A DNA stretch of 49,527 nt from an uncultured Elusimicrobium sp. (GTDB lineage Bacteria; Elusimicrobiota; Elusimicrobia; Elusimicrobiales; Elusimicrobiaceae): positions 1 through 49,527 of the forward strand of contig CALAFB010000095.1 of NCBI GenBank assembly GCA_937891135.1, given 5' to 3'. The stretch's first letter is position 1; every line of letters begins with the position of its first letter. Shown in pieces: positions 1 through 7,280 of this stretch. A model generated the notes under the pieces. That model was not told where the DNA came from. It saw only the letters and a program-made list of their open reading frames with translations, and made no database searches. The translations under genes and the position numbers were made by a program.

Positions 1-132
1 GTGGGTCGGTTAGGGCTGGGGCTATCCATTGCGAAGGATATTGTGCTAAATCATAACGGACGTATTTGGGCACATAGTGAAGGAATTGGAAAAGGAGCCA
101 GCTTTAATTTTACGCTGCCTACAGCAAATTAA
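1..132 (+). CDS. Sensor histidine kinase, C-terminal fragment
   Basis: Only the last 43 codons are in the window. They carry the ATP-lid end of a HATPase_c domain: a GLGLSIAKDIV G2-type box, then HNGRIWAHSE and GKGASFNFTLP, which is the classic end of a two-component kinase. The stop is at 130-132 and the response regulator begins 18 bases later, so the two are very likely a cognate kinase-regulator pair in one operon. The sensor and dimerisation domains lie upstream of the window, so the signal cannot be read. Confidence 0.85.
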   Translation: MGRLGLGLSIAKDIVLNHNGRIWAHSEGIGKGASFNFTLPTAN

Positions 133-150
133 ATACAGAGGTAAGGGAGT

Positions 151-846
151 ATGCCTACAAATAAGAAAAAAATCATAACTGTACTAATTGCCGACGACCA
201 AACCTTATTCCGCGAAGGAATTAAAGACATCTTGAGCGGGGAAAAGTGGGTGGAAGTAGTTGGAGAAGCGGCTGATGGAATAGAAGCCGTAGCACTTGCT
301 AAAAAGTTAAAACCGGATGTAGTGCTTATGGATATTAAACTGCCCAAAATGGACGGTATTAACGCCACACGCAAAATCCGTGAAGCCTGTCCGCAGGTCA
401 ATGTACTGATGCTTTCCAGTTTTGAAGATGAAGCCCACGTGCTGGATGCTATCCAGGCCGGTGCCAATGGGTATTTGTCCAAAATGTTACCGGCGGTGGA
501 ACTCGTCAATTCCATTAAAACATTTACGAGTGAAGGACTTATGATCCCCCAGCAGTTGATGGGCAAGTTGCTGCACGGTCTTCGCAAAATGGGGGACGGG
601 TCTGTTCCCAGCCAGGCTACGCTGACTAAAACTGAAATCAAAATTATGGATTTGTTAGGCAAAGGAATGAGCAACAAAGAACTGGCCAAAGAATTAAACT
701 GTAGTGTCAAAACAATTAAAAATCATTTGAATAGTGCCTTCCATAAATTAGGGGTCAGCAGCCGTACGGAAGCTGTCGTCAAAGCGATTGAAAAAGGGCT
801 GATTTCTTCGGAGGGGAATATCGTCTCGGATGAAGATGATTTCTAA
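151..846 (+). CDS. NarL/FixJ-family response regulator (REC + LuxR HTH)
   Basis: This 231-residue protein has a receiver domain with acidic pair D15/D16, phospho-acceptor D61 (LMDIKLP), a switch Ser near 89 and K111, followed by a LuxR-type helix-turn-helix at about 158-215 (LTKTEIKIMDLLGKGMSNKELA, then SVKTIKNHLNSAFHKLGV). It should bind DNA when phosphorylated. The last ~15 residues are an acidic tail. An AGGGAG Shine-Dalgarno precedes the ATG. It sits directly behind the kinase and only 6 bases ahead of the Tad-like small pilin, so it is the likely regulator of the envelope locus that follows; this role is inferred from position. Confidence 0.92.
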   Translation: MPTNKKKIITVLIADDQTLFREGIKDILSGEKWVEVVGEAADGIEAVALAKKLKPDVVLMDIKLPKMDGINATRKIREACPQVNVLMLSSFEDEAHVLDAIQAGANGYLSKMLPAVELVNSIKTFTSEGLMIPQQLMGKLLHGLRKMGDGSVPSQATLTKTEIKIMDLLGKGMSNKELAKELNCSVKTIKNHLNSAFHKLGVSSRTEAVVKAIEKGLISSEGNIVSDEDDF

Positions 847-852
847 GTAGCT

Positions 853-1029
853 ATGAAAGAGGTCCCTACGCCGTTATTAGCTGCTTCCCGCGGGCAGGCT
901 ACTGTGGAATATGTGCTTATGCTGGCTGCTGTGGTAGTGATTTTTTCGGCGTTTATGATGTCTTTTCATACAGATGTAGTTCACTATATATTCTCATTTA
1001 TTGGGCAATTGTTGCCCGGGGAAGGATAA
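853..1029 (+). CDS. Small Flp/TadE-like pseudopilin (58 aa)
   Basis: This short gene encodes 58 residues. After a ten-residue basic/neutral lead it has the sequence SRGQATVEYVLMLAAVVVIFSAFMMSF: a GQATVEY motif followed by one hydrophobic helix, the pattern seen in Flp pilins and TadE-like minor pilins. The Glu five residues after Gly matches class III prepilin processing. It starts 6 bases after the response regulator and ends 2 bases before the next gene, so translational coupling is likely. The length is typical of Flp pilins, so it may be the major subunit of a Tad-like fibre. No TadV peptidase, ATPase or secretin is visible in this window. Confidence 0.7.
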   Translation: MKEVPTPLLAASRGQATVEYVLMLAAVVVIFSAFMMSFHTDVVHYIFSFIGQLLPGEG

Positions 1030-1031
1030 CT

Positions 1032-2168
1032 ATGTACTCCCTCTTTTCCCGGGCACAGCATACTTTACAAGACCGTCGGGCACAATTACTGTTGCCGGCG
1101 GTGTTGTTACTTCCGTTATTTGTGTTAGTCATTTACTTATTGGTAGAAACCACCAAACTTTCTATTGCCAAAGTGCGCCACCAGTTTGCCTTGGATAATG
1201 CTGCATATACGCAGGTTACTTCAGTTAGTGCGTTTTTAAATGCGGTGGGTATTTTAAACGGGCCACTACCGTACCGTGTGATGCTTACGTATAATGACCC
1301 GTTAAAACAGGTTCAAAATGTGGTAACGGAGCCCTATAAGAGCCAAAACCTAACTGTGTTTGATTTATTTTTTCGTGCCGGGGCTGTGCCAACGGTAGCG
1401 CCGGACTATGCATGGGGGAAAAACCCCAATCCGCCGGCAGACTCGCAGGACTGGGGGGTGCATTACGCCAAGTATGATTTATTAGAAAATAACCCTGCTT
1501 ATAAACGCTATGACCGTAAAGGGTGGGAAAAAGAAACCCCGGATGCTATTAAAGATAAAGTTACCATTATGGATGAAGAAATGGTAAAACAGCATTATGT
1601 GTCTGCCCGGGAAGTGGCTCTCCCGGCCATTAAAGGGTATTTAAATACCTACGTACAGGTGGGGGATATTTATAATTTGCAGGAAGATATTTATAAAAAA
1701 CTTATTAAAAATGCGATTACATTTCGCCAAGGGTATTATTTAAACGTGGATGACTGTAAACTTTCCTCCTGTGCGCGTCAAAGTGCCGGGCGGCTGATGA
1801 ATTATTTGAATATTCCAACTACGCCGCAAAAAGCAGATGATTTAATTGTATATGTGTCTGCTTCAGATATGGCCGGTGGTACAGGCGGAGCTGTTAAAGT
1901 AGATTTAAAAATGACGACAATGGGAGCCGACCCACTGTATTTATTTGCTTATGTATCTCCGGCGGGACGAAGTAAACTGCGTACGTTGAAACGCGGTATT
2001 TCACTGAAACAAAATTTCCCGTTGCCGCGCAACCATTTTAATGTTAATTTAGAGAGTAAATATAAACCGTACGTTCATAACGAGGTTATTATGAGCTGTC
2101 CGCGCGCGAATAACAATTGCGTGTGGCCCAATCCGTTGCCCAAGTATAACGTAACATTGAGGCCTTAA
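1032..2168 (+). CDS. TadG-like membrane-anchored pilus protein
   Basis: This 378-residue protein has an N-terminal RRAQLLLPAVLLLPLFVLVIYL helix at about 15-42 followed by ETTKLSIAKVRHQFALDNAA, the layout of TadE/TadG proteins where a short cytoplasmic tail and one transmembrane helix are followed by a helical periplasmic stretch. The remaining ~330 residues are soluble and unrecognised, with a Cys pair near 247-252 and another near 357-363. It lies between two genes bearing GQAT-type leaders, with no gaps, so the three form one unit. Assignment to TadG is from architecture and neighbours, not from a clear C-terminal domain. Confidence 0.6.
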   Translation: MYSLFSRAQHTLQDRRAQLLLPAVLLLPLFVLVIYLLVETTKLSIAKVRHQFALDNAAYTQVTSVSAFLNAVGILNGPLPYRVMLTYNDPLKQVQNVVTEPYKSQNLTVFDLFFRAGAVPTVAPDYAWGKNPNPPADSQDWGVHYAKYDLLENNPAYKRYDRKGWEKETPDAIKDKVTIMDEEMVKQHYVSAREVALPAIKGYLNTYVQVGDIYNLQEDIYKKLIKNAITFRQGYYLNVDDCKLSSCARQSAGRLMNYLNIPTTPQKADDLIVYVSASDMAGGTGGAVKVDLKMTTMGADPLYLFAYVSPAGRSKLRTLKRGISLKQNFPLPRNHFNVNLESKYKPYVHNEVIMSCPRANNNCVWPNPLPKYNVTLRP

Positions 2169-2711
2169 ATGAAAAATATACATTCTTTTTTTACGGCCCG
2201 CCGCGGGCAAGCTACCACCGAAATGGTACTCTTGTTCCCGGTATTTGTGATTTTTTTAGTATTCATTATTAAAATTGCCGGGCTTTTGGTACTTAACCAA
2301 AAAATGCAGATAGCAGGGACGTATGCAGCACGGCGGTTTCAGTTGCAATCCCACACTACGGAGCATTTCAGCCGCGGGTGGGACCGGCGGTACTTAAAGA
2401 AGGATATCCAACGCAAAGTGGAAGATTATATTGGGTTTAATAATCCCGGTATGCGTCAATTTTTAAGTTTAAATGATTTTAATTTAGATATCAATACAGA
2501 CGGAGATTGGACCAAAATTACGCTGCTTGCACGTACAAAGGCCCCGCGTATCAATTTTTTATGTAATTACGATAAAGACCGCGTTTGCGACCGGGACCGG
2601 CATTGTTTGCGCGGATATAGTTTCTTGTGTGAAAACGGGGCCCAAATTAAGGTTATCAAGTATGCGGGGCCGAATGAACGTCCGCTTCCGTTTATGCGCC
2701 CGGAAAGTTAA
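2169..2711 (+). CDS. TadE-like minor pilin
   Basis: The ATG follows the stop of the previous gene directly. This 180-residue protein opens with ARRGQATTEMVLLFPVFVIF, the TadE signature (GQATTE plus a hydrophobic helix, about residues 12-42), then a basic stalk (QKMQIAGTYAARRF) and a soluble domain with five cysteines between about 136 and 158 that probably form disulfides outside the cytoplasm. TadE proteins are minor pilins of Tad/Flp systems. It ends the first block of the locus; the next promoter is 248 bases downstream. Confidence 0.72.
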   Translation: MKNIHSFFTARRGQATTEMVLLFPVFVIFLVFIIKIAGLLVLNQKMQIAGTYAARRFQLQSHTTEHFSRGWDRRYLKKDIQRKVEDYIGFNNPGMRQFLSLNDFNLDINTDGDWTKITLLARTKAPRINFLCNYDKDRVCDRDRHCLRGYSFLCENGAQIKVIKYAGPNERPLPFMRPES

Positions 2712-2781
2712 TTTCATTTTCTTGCGATTATTTTTATGCGTAAAACCGACATACGCGGTGGCGTTTTTATTAGGCCGAAAC

Positions 2782-2961
2782 TTAGGCCGAAAACACCCCT
2801 TGGTTTGTAAATTACTTTCAGAGTTGGGTTTTCAAACTAATTTGACGATAGACGCGGCACGAAAATAGGAGGAATACTGGCGGCACGCGCCCGTAGGGCG
2901 GAGGTATCCGACTATTTGAGTAACAAAGTATATCGTTAAATTAGGCCGAAAACACCCCTTG
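2782..2961 (+). repeat. 21-bp direct repeats flanking the structured element
   Basis: The same 21 bases (TTAGGCCGAAAACACCCC followed by TTG) occur at 2782-2802 and 2941-2961. They bracket 138 bases that contain the palindromic element at 2830-2946. The right-hand copy supplies the first bases of the TTGACA -35 box of the next promoter. This could be a local duplication made when the element arrived. Confidence 0.7.
2830..2946 (+). repeat. Dispersed structured element, copy 1
   Basis: This is about 117 bases and matches 25802-25917 in overall layout. Nested inverted arms are visible: 2838-2850 with 2931-2943 (13 bp including one G-U), AAATAG 2863-2868 with CTATTT 2912-2917, ATACT with GGTAT, and a terminal CGCCC-GTA-GGGCG hairpin. 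Compared with copy 2 the outer and middle arms differ in sequence but still pair. The shared primary sequence is concentrated in the inner hairpin and GACGCGGC. Wobble pairs only make sense if the plus strand is the RNA. Function unknown: structured RNA or MITE-like palindrome. Confidence 0.65.
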
Positions 2962-2987
2962 ACATTTTGGGTCTTTAGTCTTATACT
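2959..2987 (+). promoter_or_regulatory. Sigma70-type promoter for the 3078 gene
   Basis: TTGACA at 2959-2964, a 17-base spacer and TATACT at 2982-2987 form a near-consensus promoter. The predicted start near 2994 gives an ~84-base leader, so the first usable ATG is 3078, preceded by AGGGGGA. This rules out the upstream in-frame start at 2997. Confidence 0.8.
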
Positions 2988-3077
2988 AACTTTAAGGTGT
3001 ATCACTCTGTGTTTGAGCGCACACGTTGTATCGTGCGGGTCAACAAGAGTAGTTTTTATTTGTATATAGGGGGAAGT

Positions 3078-4457
3078 ATGTTGAAATTTAAGTTTTTAAA
3101 TTTGGCTAAGCCCAAAAAAGTATTTGAAAAGTTAAACAAAATGGACCGCAAACAAGCGTATACCGTAGGAGCTATTATCGTGGTAGCGGTGATAGCATTA
3201 CTGATGTTTGTGGCTTCTTTTAGTAGTGAAGAAAACCCCATGGAAGGGATGAATCCTCGCGGGTATGATTTAGCGGCTATGCCTTTTGTGAACGACCTGG
3301 CCGAGCAGGCATTATTGGCTTCCCGTTACCCGGATATGCAGGGGGAAGGGGCCTCTTTCTTGTATACGCCGGAGGAGAAAGCCCAACGCCAAGAAGAAGA
3401 TGAATATGAATTAATTCCGGTAGAAAATTTTGCTTTAGATGGTAGTGAATCTTCCGAACAAGCAGGGGCTAATGGAGAAGCGGGTTCTCAAGCAGTTGGC
3501 GGCAGCGGTTCTGGGAAGGGCCGCGGTTATGCAGGCCGTGGAACCGGCCGCGCTACCACCGAAGTGGGTAAATTAGAAAAAGGCGGCATGGCCGCCAGCG
3601 GTGGCAGCGGTGTAGGTACTTTTTGGGGCCCATCTGTAAATAACCGTGGATTACAAGGCCAAGCGGGGTATGTGGCTCCGGCCCAGTTAAAAACGGATGA
3701 TGCCCGTAAAACATTAGGGCAATTCCGCACCGCCTCTATTGCAGCAAGCCGGTTGCGCGATAATAAAATGGCTAACGCCCGCAAAGCCATGCAAGGCGGT
3801 CATGTACAGGGCAGCCAAGCGTTTGGAAAAGACGGCATAGATGTTAGCAAATTAGGCGGACTGGCGTTAGATACGTCCGAACTTCCCAAAACGACGGATT
3901 TGGGGAACTTAGATGATGCCGTAGATAATGCCGTTAAAGACCAAGCCAAGCCGGAAAAACCGGATGAAAAACTGGGTTTTTGGGAGCAGTTAGGGCAGGA
4001 TTTATTACGCCAAGCTGCCGGCAGTTTAGTAGATTCGGTTATGACCGGGGTGGGTGATTCCATTAAAGGTTGGGTCAATGGTAATAGTGCTTCCCGTGCG
4101 GCCGGTAAAAAAGCCTGGGCAGAGAAACAAGGGAAGGCTTGGAATGAATTAGATGCAAGTGATAGAAAATATTTTCAAAGCCACTCAAGTTTAGGTTGTA
4201 ACGAAGATACTTGGGGAACAAGTGGTTGTAAAGCTACTTATGGTAATGCTGGTAAATATCTTTCAAGTGTAGCAGCTGAGCGTCAGCAAGCGTACGCCAA
4301 TAGAAGTGCCCAATCCATTGGAAGTACTAAATCCACCAAAGATGATAATAAAACTCAAATTGGGGCAGGTAATGATAGCCAAACCTGTACAGATACGTGT
4401 AAAGAACAGAAAAAAAGCGGTGGTAGTATTGTGAAAGGCGTTTGTGTATGTAATTAA
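3078..4457 (+). CDS. Unknown membrane-anchored Gly/Ser-rich protein, Tad-like locus
   Basis: This 459-residue protein is not recognised. A basic N-terminus (MLKFKFLNLAKPKKVFEKLNK) leads to one transmembrane helix at about 28-45 (AYTVGAIIVVAVIALLMFVAS); the rest is probably outside the cytoplasm. Residues ~125-205 are Gly/Ser-rich and disordered. A helical stretch around 215-260 (FRTASIAASRLRDNKMANARKAM, then a GG-D-V motif) resembles parts of the proteins at 4923 and 7281, suggesting a paralogous set. The C-terminus carries clustered cysteines (TCTDTCKEQ, GVCVCN). It has its own strong promoter and heads the second block of the locus. A structural or cargo role at the envelope is inference only. 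Confidence 0.7.
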   Translation: MLKFKFLNLAKPKKVFEKLNKMDRKQAYTVGAIIVVAVIALLMFVASFSSEENPMEGMNPRGYDLAAMPFVNDLAEQALLASRYPDMQGEGASFLYTPEEKAQRQEEDEYELIPVENFALDGSESSEQAGANGEAGSQAVGGSGSGKGRGYAGRGTGRATTEVGKLEKGGMAASGGSGVGTFWGPSVNNRGLQGQAGYVAPAQLKTDDARKTLGQFRTASIAASRLRDNKMANARKAMQGGHVQGSQAFGKDGIDVSKLGGLALDTSELPKTTDLGNLDDAVDNAVKDQAKPEKPDEKLGFWEQLGQDLLRQAAGSLVDSVMTGVGDSIKGWVNGNSASRAAGKKAWAEKQGKAWNELDASDRKYFQSHSSLGCNEDTWGTSGCKATYGNAGKYLSSVAAERQQAYANRSAQSIGSTKSTKDDNKTQIGAGNDSQTCTDTCKEQKKSGGSIVKGVCVCN

Positions 4458-4493
4458 ATTTGTTATTTAGATAGTTGGAGAAAAAGAAGAAAA

Positions 4494-4866
4494 ATGTAGG
4501 TCAGGTGTAAACCTGTCAATAAAATAAAGGTGTCATCCCCGAGGAATGTTGTCGGGGATCTCCCACATCCGTTTTAGAAGTGAGGATGTGGGCTTAGGTA
4601 AAATGTGAGAAAATGGGCAGAAGGGAGATTCCCAACAGAAACTTTTGGGAATGACAATTTTTTAAAACCCTCGTTCTTTCTAGGGAGAGGAAAACACTTC
4701 CCCCTAGAGGGGGAAGATGTCCGAAGGACAGATGAGGGGGAACATAAAATAGGTCATCCTGAGGGGTAGTTGCTCAGGATCTAAGCCTTATAAAAAAAGC
4801 GGAGGAGATGCTGAGCAGAAACTCCTCCGCGTGAAAAAAATTGAGCAAAAACTCAGCATGACAAAA
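4494..4866 (+). repeat. REP-like palindrome mosaic, copy A
   Basis: This intergenic stretch is a mosaic of short inverted repeats: TCCCCGA...TCGGGGA, CCACATCC...GGATGTGG, ATTCCCAACAG...TTTTGGGAAT, CCCCCTAGAGGGGG, ATCCTGAG...CTCAGGAT and GGAGGAG...CTCCTCC with GCTGAG. It is almost identical to 6871-7214, with local changes in the middle. Related pieces occur at 23702-23884 and 49300-49436. No transposase is present. It separates 4457 from the ATG at 4923, whose AGGAGG site lies just after the repeat. Confidence 0.85.
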
Positions 4867-4922
4867 AAAGGTTGAGTAATGATTTTGCAGCAAGAAAAAC
4901 AGATTTTAGGAGGACCCAACTT

Positions 4923-6566
4923 ATGAAATTATTTAAATGGTTCCAAAACAAAGCCGGGAAATTACCGGTTACTGTAGCCCAAGCGGCAGGTCTTACAGCC
5001 GTGGTAGGGGCCGCGGGCCTGGCAGCAATTAGCTACTTAGGCGGCCCGTCGGACAATAACAATACTTTTGTTCCGCCGTCTGCGTACGAGCAGGGGGATG
5101 TGGTCTATGTGGCGCAGGGTCCCGGTAGTTATGATGCGGACGGTGCAGCCGGTTCTACGTTTAAAGCGGCTCCGTCGCGTTCTATCCAGTTGGCTAATCA
5201 ACAGGATATGCAACTGCGCCGTGCACAAGAATTGGAAGGTTTTACGGCGCAACCCGCGTTTGAAGATCCTTTGGAAGTACCTACGTTAGACGGGAAGGCC
5301 CATGAACTTTCCGGCGGGGAAAGAGGCTTAGGTATGGGTGGTAATAAACAAATTGGCAATTCGTTTGAAATTTTGCAAAATATGCCGGACCAATTAACCG
5401 GGCTCAATGATGTGCTGGCCAATGCCCAAAAAGCGGCTGCCCAAGCGGGCGGAGCCAACGGGGCAGGGGTTGCTGCACCCGGAGCAAATACTTCGGGCGG
5501 TTCGGATAATGCACCCGGGGAAGGTGGTGCGGCTATTCCTACATTAGCCCGGGCTACACTTTCGGGCGGGCCAAATGGAGCTCCGCGTGCCGGGGGCGGT
5601 GGTAGTGGTTCCGGTAGTACCTTTGTGGTGCAAAATAGTGGCAAAAATCCGGGTACCCGGGCGGCAGGCCCTACCCCGGAAGAAATGGCTCAAGCCGGGA
5701 ACGCCATTGAACAAGCCCGTACCGCTATGACCCGTTTACGTGAAGGGGAGACTTTAAAATCACAGGCTAATTTTGGTCCATCAGGCGGATTATCCGGGGA
5801 CCGGGATGCCATGGTACAAAAAGGGCGTAATTTTGGCGGCCAGGGGAGAACGGAATTATCCCGTATCCGCAAACACATGGAAAAACTGCAAGCCAGCAAT
5901 ACCTTGCGTGCCAATGCCGTGGCAGAGCCGTATATGGCCAATGGATCGCAGTCTGCGGGGATGCTTGTAAATACGGATAACGTATTTATTGGGCAAAATG
6001 GTGCTTCCTCGGGGGATTTTCGTACTCGTGCGCCTTCGCGTGCGCAGATGAAAGGAATTCAAGCCCGGTTAGACCAAGAGCAAGCCAAGGCGGATGAACG
6101 GGAAGCCGCACGGGATGCATTAAAATCGTGGATGATAGAAGCATTTTTTGCAACGTTAGGTATGTCTGTTGCTATTTCAATTTTAGTTAGGTTAGCCAAA
6201 GGGCCTTGGGCATTTATTTTCTATGCGGCAGCAGCAGTATTAACGGCTGCGGCATTAACGTATATTTGGTGGGGTGCTATTCAACATATTACTGAATATA
6301 ACGGGGCGAATGGTTCAGACACTTGGAGTATTTTGGGGTGGGTTTTGGCCGGTGTATTTTCAACAAGTATTGGGCTGGCGTGGTTTGTATATCCGCAATG
6401 GCTTGAAACGGGTATGAGCAAACTAACCGCTGTCAGTTTAGCGTTAGTTGGTTTGGGCGGTGTAGGAATGACTGGGAAAGGTATTTTTGATTTGGCCGAT
6501 AAAGGAAAATCTACCCCAACAGAGGAAACTGATGAATCGCACCAAACTGCTGATGAGGAAGAATAG
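4923..6566 (+). CDS. Unknown multi-TM Gly/Ala-rich protein, Tad-like locus paralogue 1
   Basis: The ATG at 4923 is chosen over an upstream TTG at 4872 because AGGAGG lies at 4908-4913. The 547-residue product has an N-terminal transmembrane helix (about 15-38, VAQAAGLTAVVGAAGLAAISYLGG), a long disordered Gly/Ala/Pro-rich region (about 160-290), a helical region ending in YMANGSQSAGMLV, and four or five transmembrane helices from about 415 to 535, then an acidic tail (EETDESHQTADEEE). The same layout is seen in the protein at 7281, so the two are probably paralogues. I do not recognise the family. Membrane location is clear; function is not. Confidence 0.7.
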   Translation: MKLFKWFQNKAGKLPVTVAQAAGLTAVVGAAGLAAISYLGGPSDNNNTFVPPSAYEQGDVVYVAQGPGSYDADGAAGSTFKAAPSRSIQLANQQDMQLRRAQELEGFTAQPAFEDPLEVPTLDGKAHELSGGERGLGMGGNKQIGNSFEILQNMPDQLTGLNDVLANAQKAAAQAGGANGAGVAAPGANTSGGSDNAPGEGGAAIPTLARATLSGGPNGAPRAGGGGSGSGSTFVVQNSGKNPGTRAAGPTPEEMAQAGNAIEQARTAMTRLREGETLKSQANFGPSGGLSGDRDAMVQKGRNFGGQGRTELSRIRKHMEKLQASNTLRANAVAEPYMANGSQSAGMLVNTDNVFIGQNGASSGDFRTRAPSRAQMKGIQARLDQEQAKADEREAARDALKSWMIEAFFATLGMSVAISILVRLAKGPWAFIFYAAAAVLTAAALTYIWWGAIQHITEYNGANGSDTWSILGWVLAGVFSTSIGLAWFVYPQWLETGMSKLTAVSLALVGLGGVGMTGKGIFDLADKGKSTPTEETDESHQTADEEE

Positions 6567-6577
6567 GGAGAAAATTT

Positions 6578-6874
6578 ATGGATGAATTAAAAAGAATTTT
6601 CAGGCCGGACCCAGTTCTCTTAGCTCGTATAGGAAAGTGGCCCAAATGGAAATTATGGACGTTGCGTATGGTGGTGCTTGTGTTTTTATTGTTATGGGTT
6701 GGGTTGTGGTTTTATTTACATACCCAAGCCGAGCAATCCCGAGCTTTGATAGAGCGTAGACGCATAGAGGCTAGCCGACGCCAAGAGTCGGCCCGCCGGC
6801 AAGCGGCTTACCAGCAAGCGGTAGATCGGTATCAAAAAGCGTCGCATACGCAAAGCCAAATGTACGGGGAGTAG
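6578..6874 (+). CDS. Small membrane protein with basic coiled-coil tail
   Basis: The 98-residue product has one strong transmembrane helix (about 30-49, MVVLVFLLLWVGLWFYLH) and a C-terminal Arg/Gln-rich helix (RALIERRRIEASRRQESARRQAAYQQAVDRYQKA pattern) likely to form a coiled coil. It starts 11 bases after the 4923 gene, with GGGAGA as ribosome site, so it is co-transcribed. The size and layout recall small scaffold proteins of membrane machines, but no family is recognised. It ends inside the start of the second REP mosaic. Confidence 0.7.
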   Translation: MDELKRIFRPDPVLLARIGKWPKWKLWTLRMVVLVFLLLWVGLWFYLHTQAEQSRALIERRRIEASRRQESARRQAAYQQAVDRYQKASHTQSQMYGE

Positions 6875-7214
6875 GTTAGGTGTAAGCCTGACAATAAAAT
6901 AAAGGTGTCATCCCCGAGGAATGTTGTCGGGGATCTCCCACATCCGTTTTAGAAGTGAGGATGTGGGCTTAGGTAAAATGTGAGAAAATGGGCAGAAGGG
7001 AGATTCCCAACAGAGACTTTTGGGAATGACAATTTTTTAAGGCCCTCATCCTCTCCCCCGCGGGAGAGGTACACTTCCCCCTGAGGGGGAAGGTGGGCAA
7101 AGCCCGGATGAGGGGGAACATAAAATAGGTCATCCTGAGGGGTAGTTGCTCAGGATCTCAACCTTATAAAAAAAGCGGAGGAGATGCTGAGCAAAAACTC
7201 CTCAGCATGACAAT
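6871..7214 (+). repeat. REP-like palindrome mosaic, copy B
   Basis: This is nearly identical to 4494-4866, in the same orientation and in the same position relative to a paralogous gene. The middle differs: copy B has CTCTCCCCCGCGGGAGAG where copy A has a CTAGAGGG version. The high identity of the repeats against the strong divergence of the flanking proteins suggests recent insertion or gene conversion rather than simple old duplication. Confidence 0.85.
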
Positions 7215-7280
7215 ACTTTAAAGAGGGGCAGAGTAAAAACTCCCCAGTATGAAAAAAATAATTTTTGACAGGAGGAACTT

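Noticed and set aside
2712..2868. Small coding gene after the TadE-like gene
   Set aside because: The frame here overlaps the end of the TadE-like gene out of phase, has no ribosome site, and enters the structured element.
2830..2946. Integron attC site
   Set aside because: The size and palindromic form fit, and GTTAAAT resembles an R box in copy 1, but copy 2 has no GTTRRRY core, the paired changes point to RNA structure, and no integrase or cassette layout is seen.
5198..5644. Minus-strand genes rich in Pro/Ala opposite the 4923 and 7281 genes
   Set aside because: They are mirror images of Gly/Ala-rich codons in the real genes, with no ribosome sites or recognisable domains.
4494..7214. 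Insertion sequences or composite transposon
   Set aside because: The repeats contain only short palindromes and no open frame for a transposase; nothing between them looks like mobile cargo.
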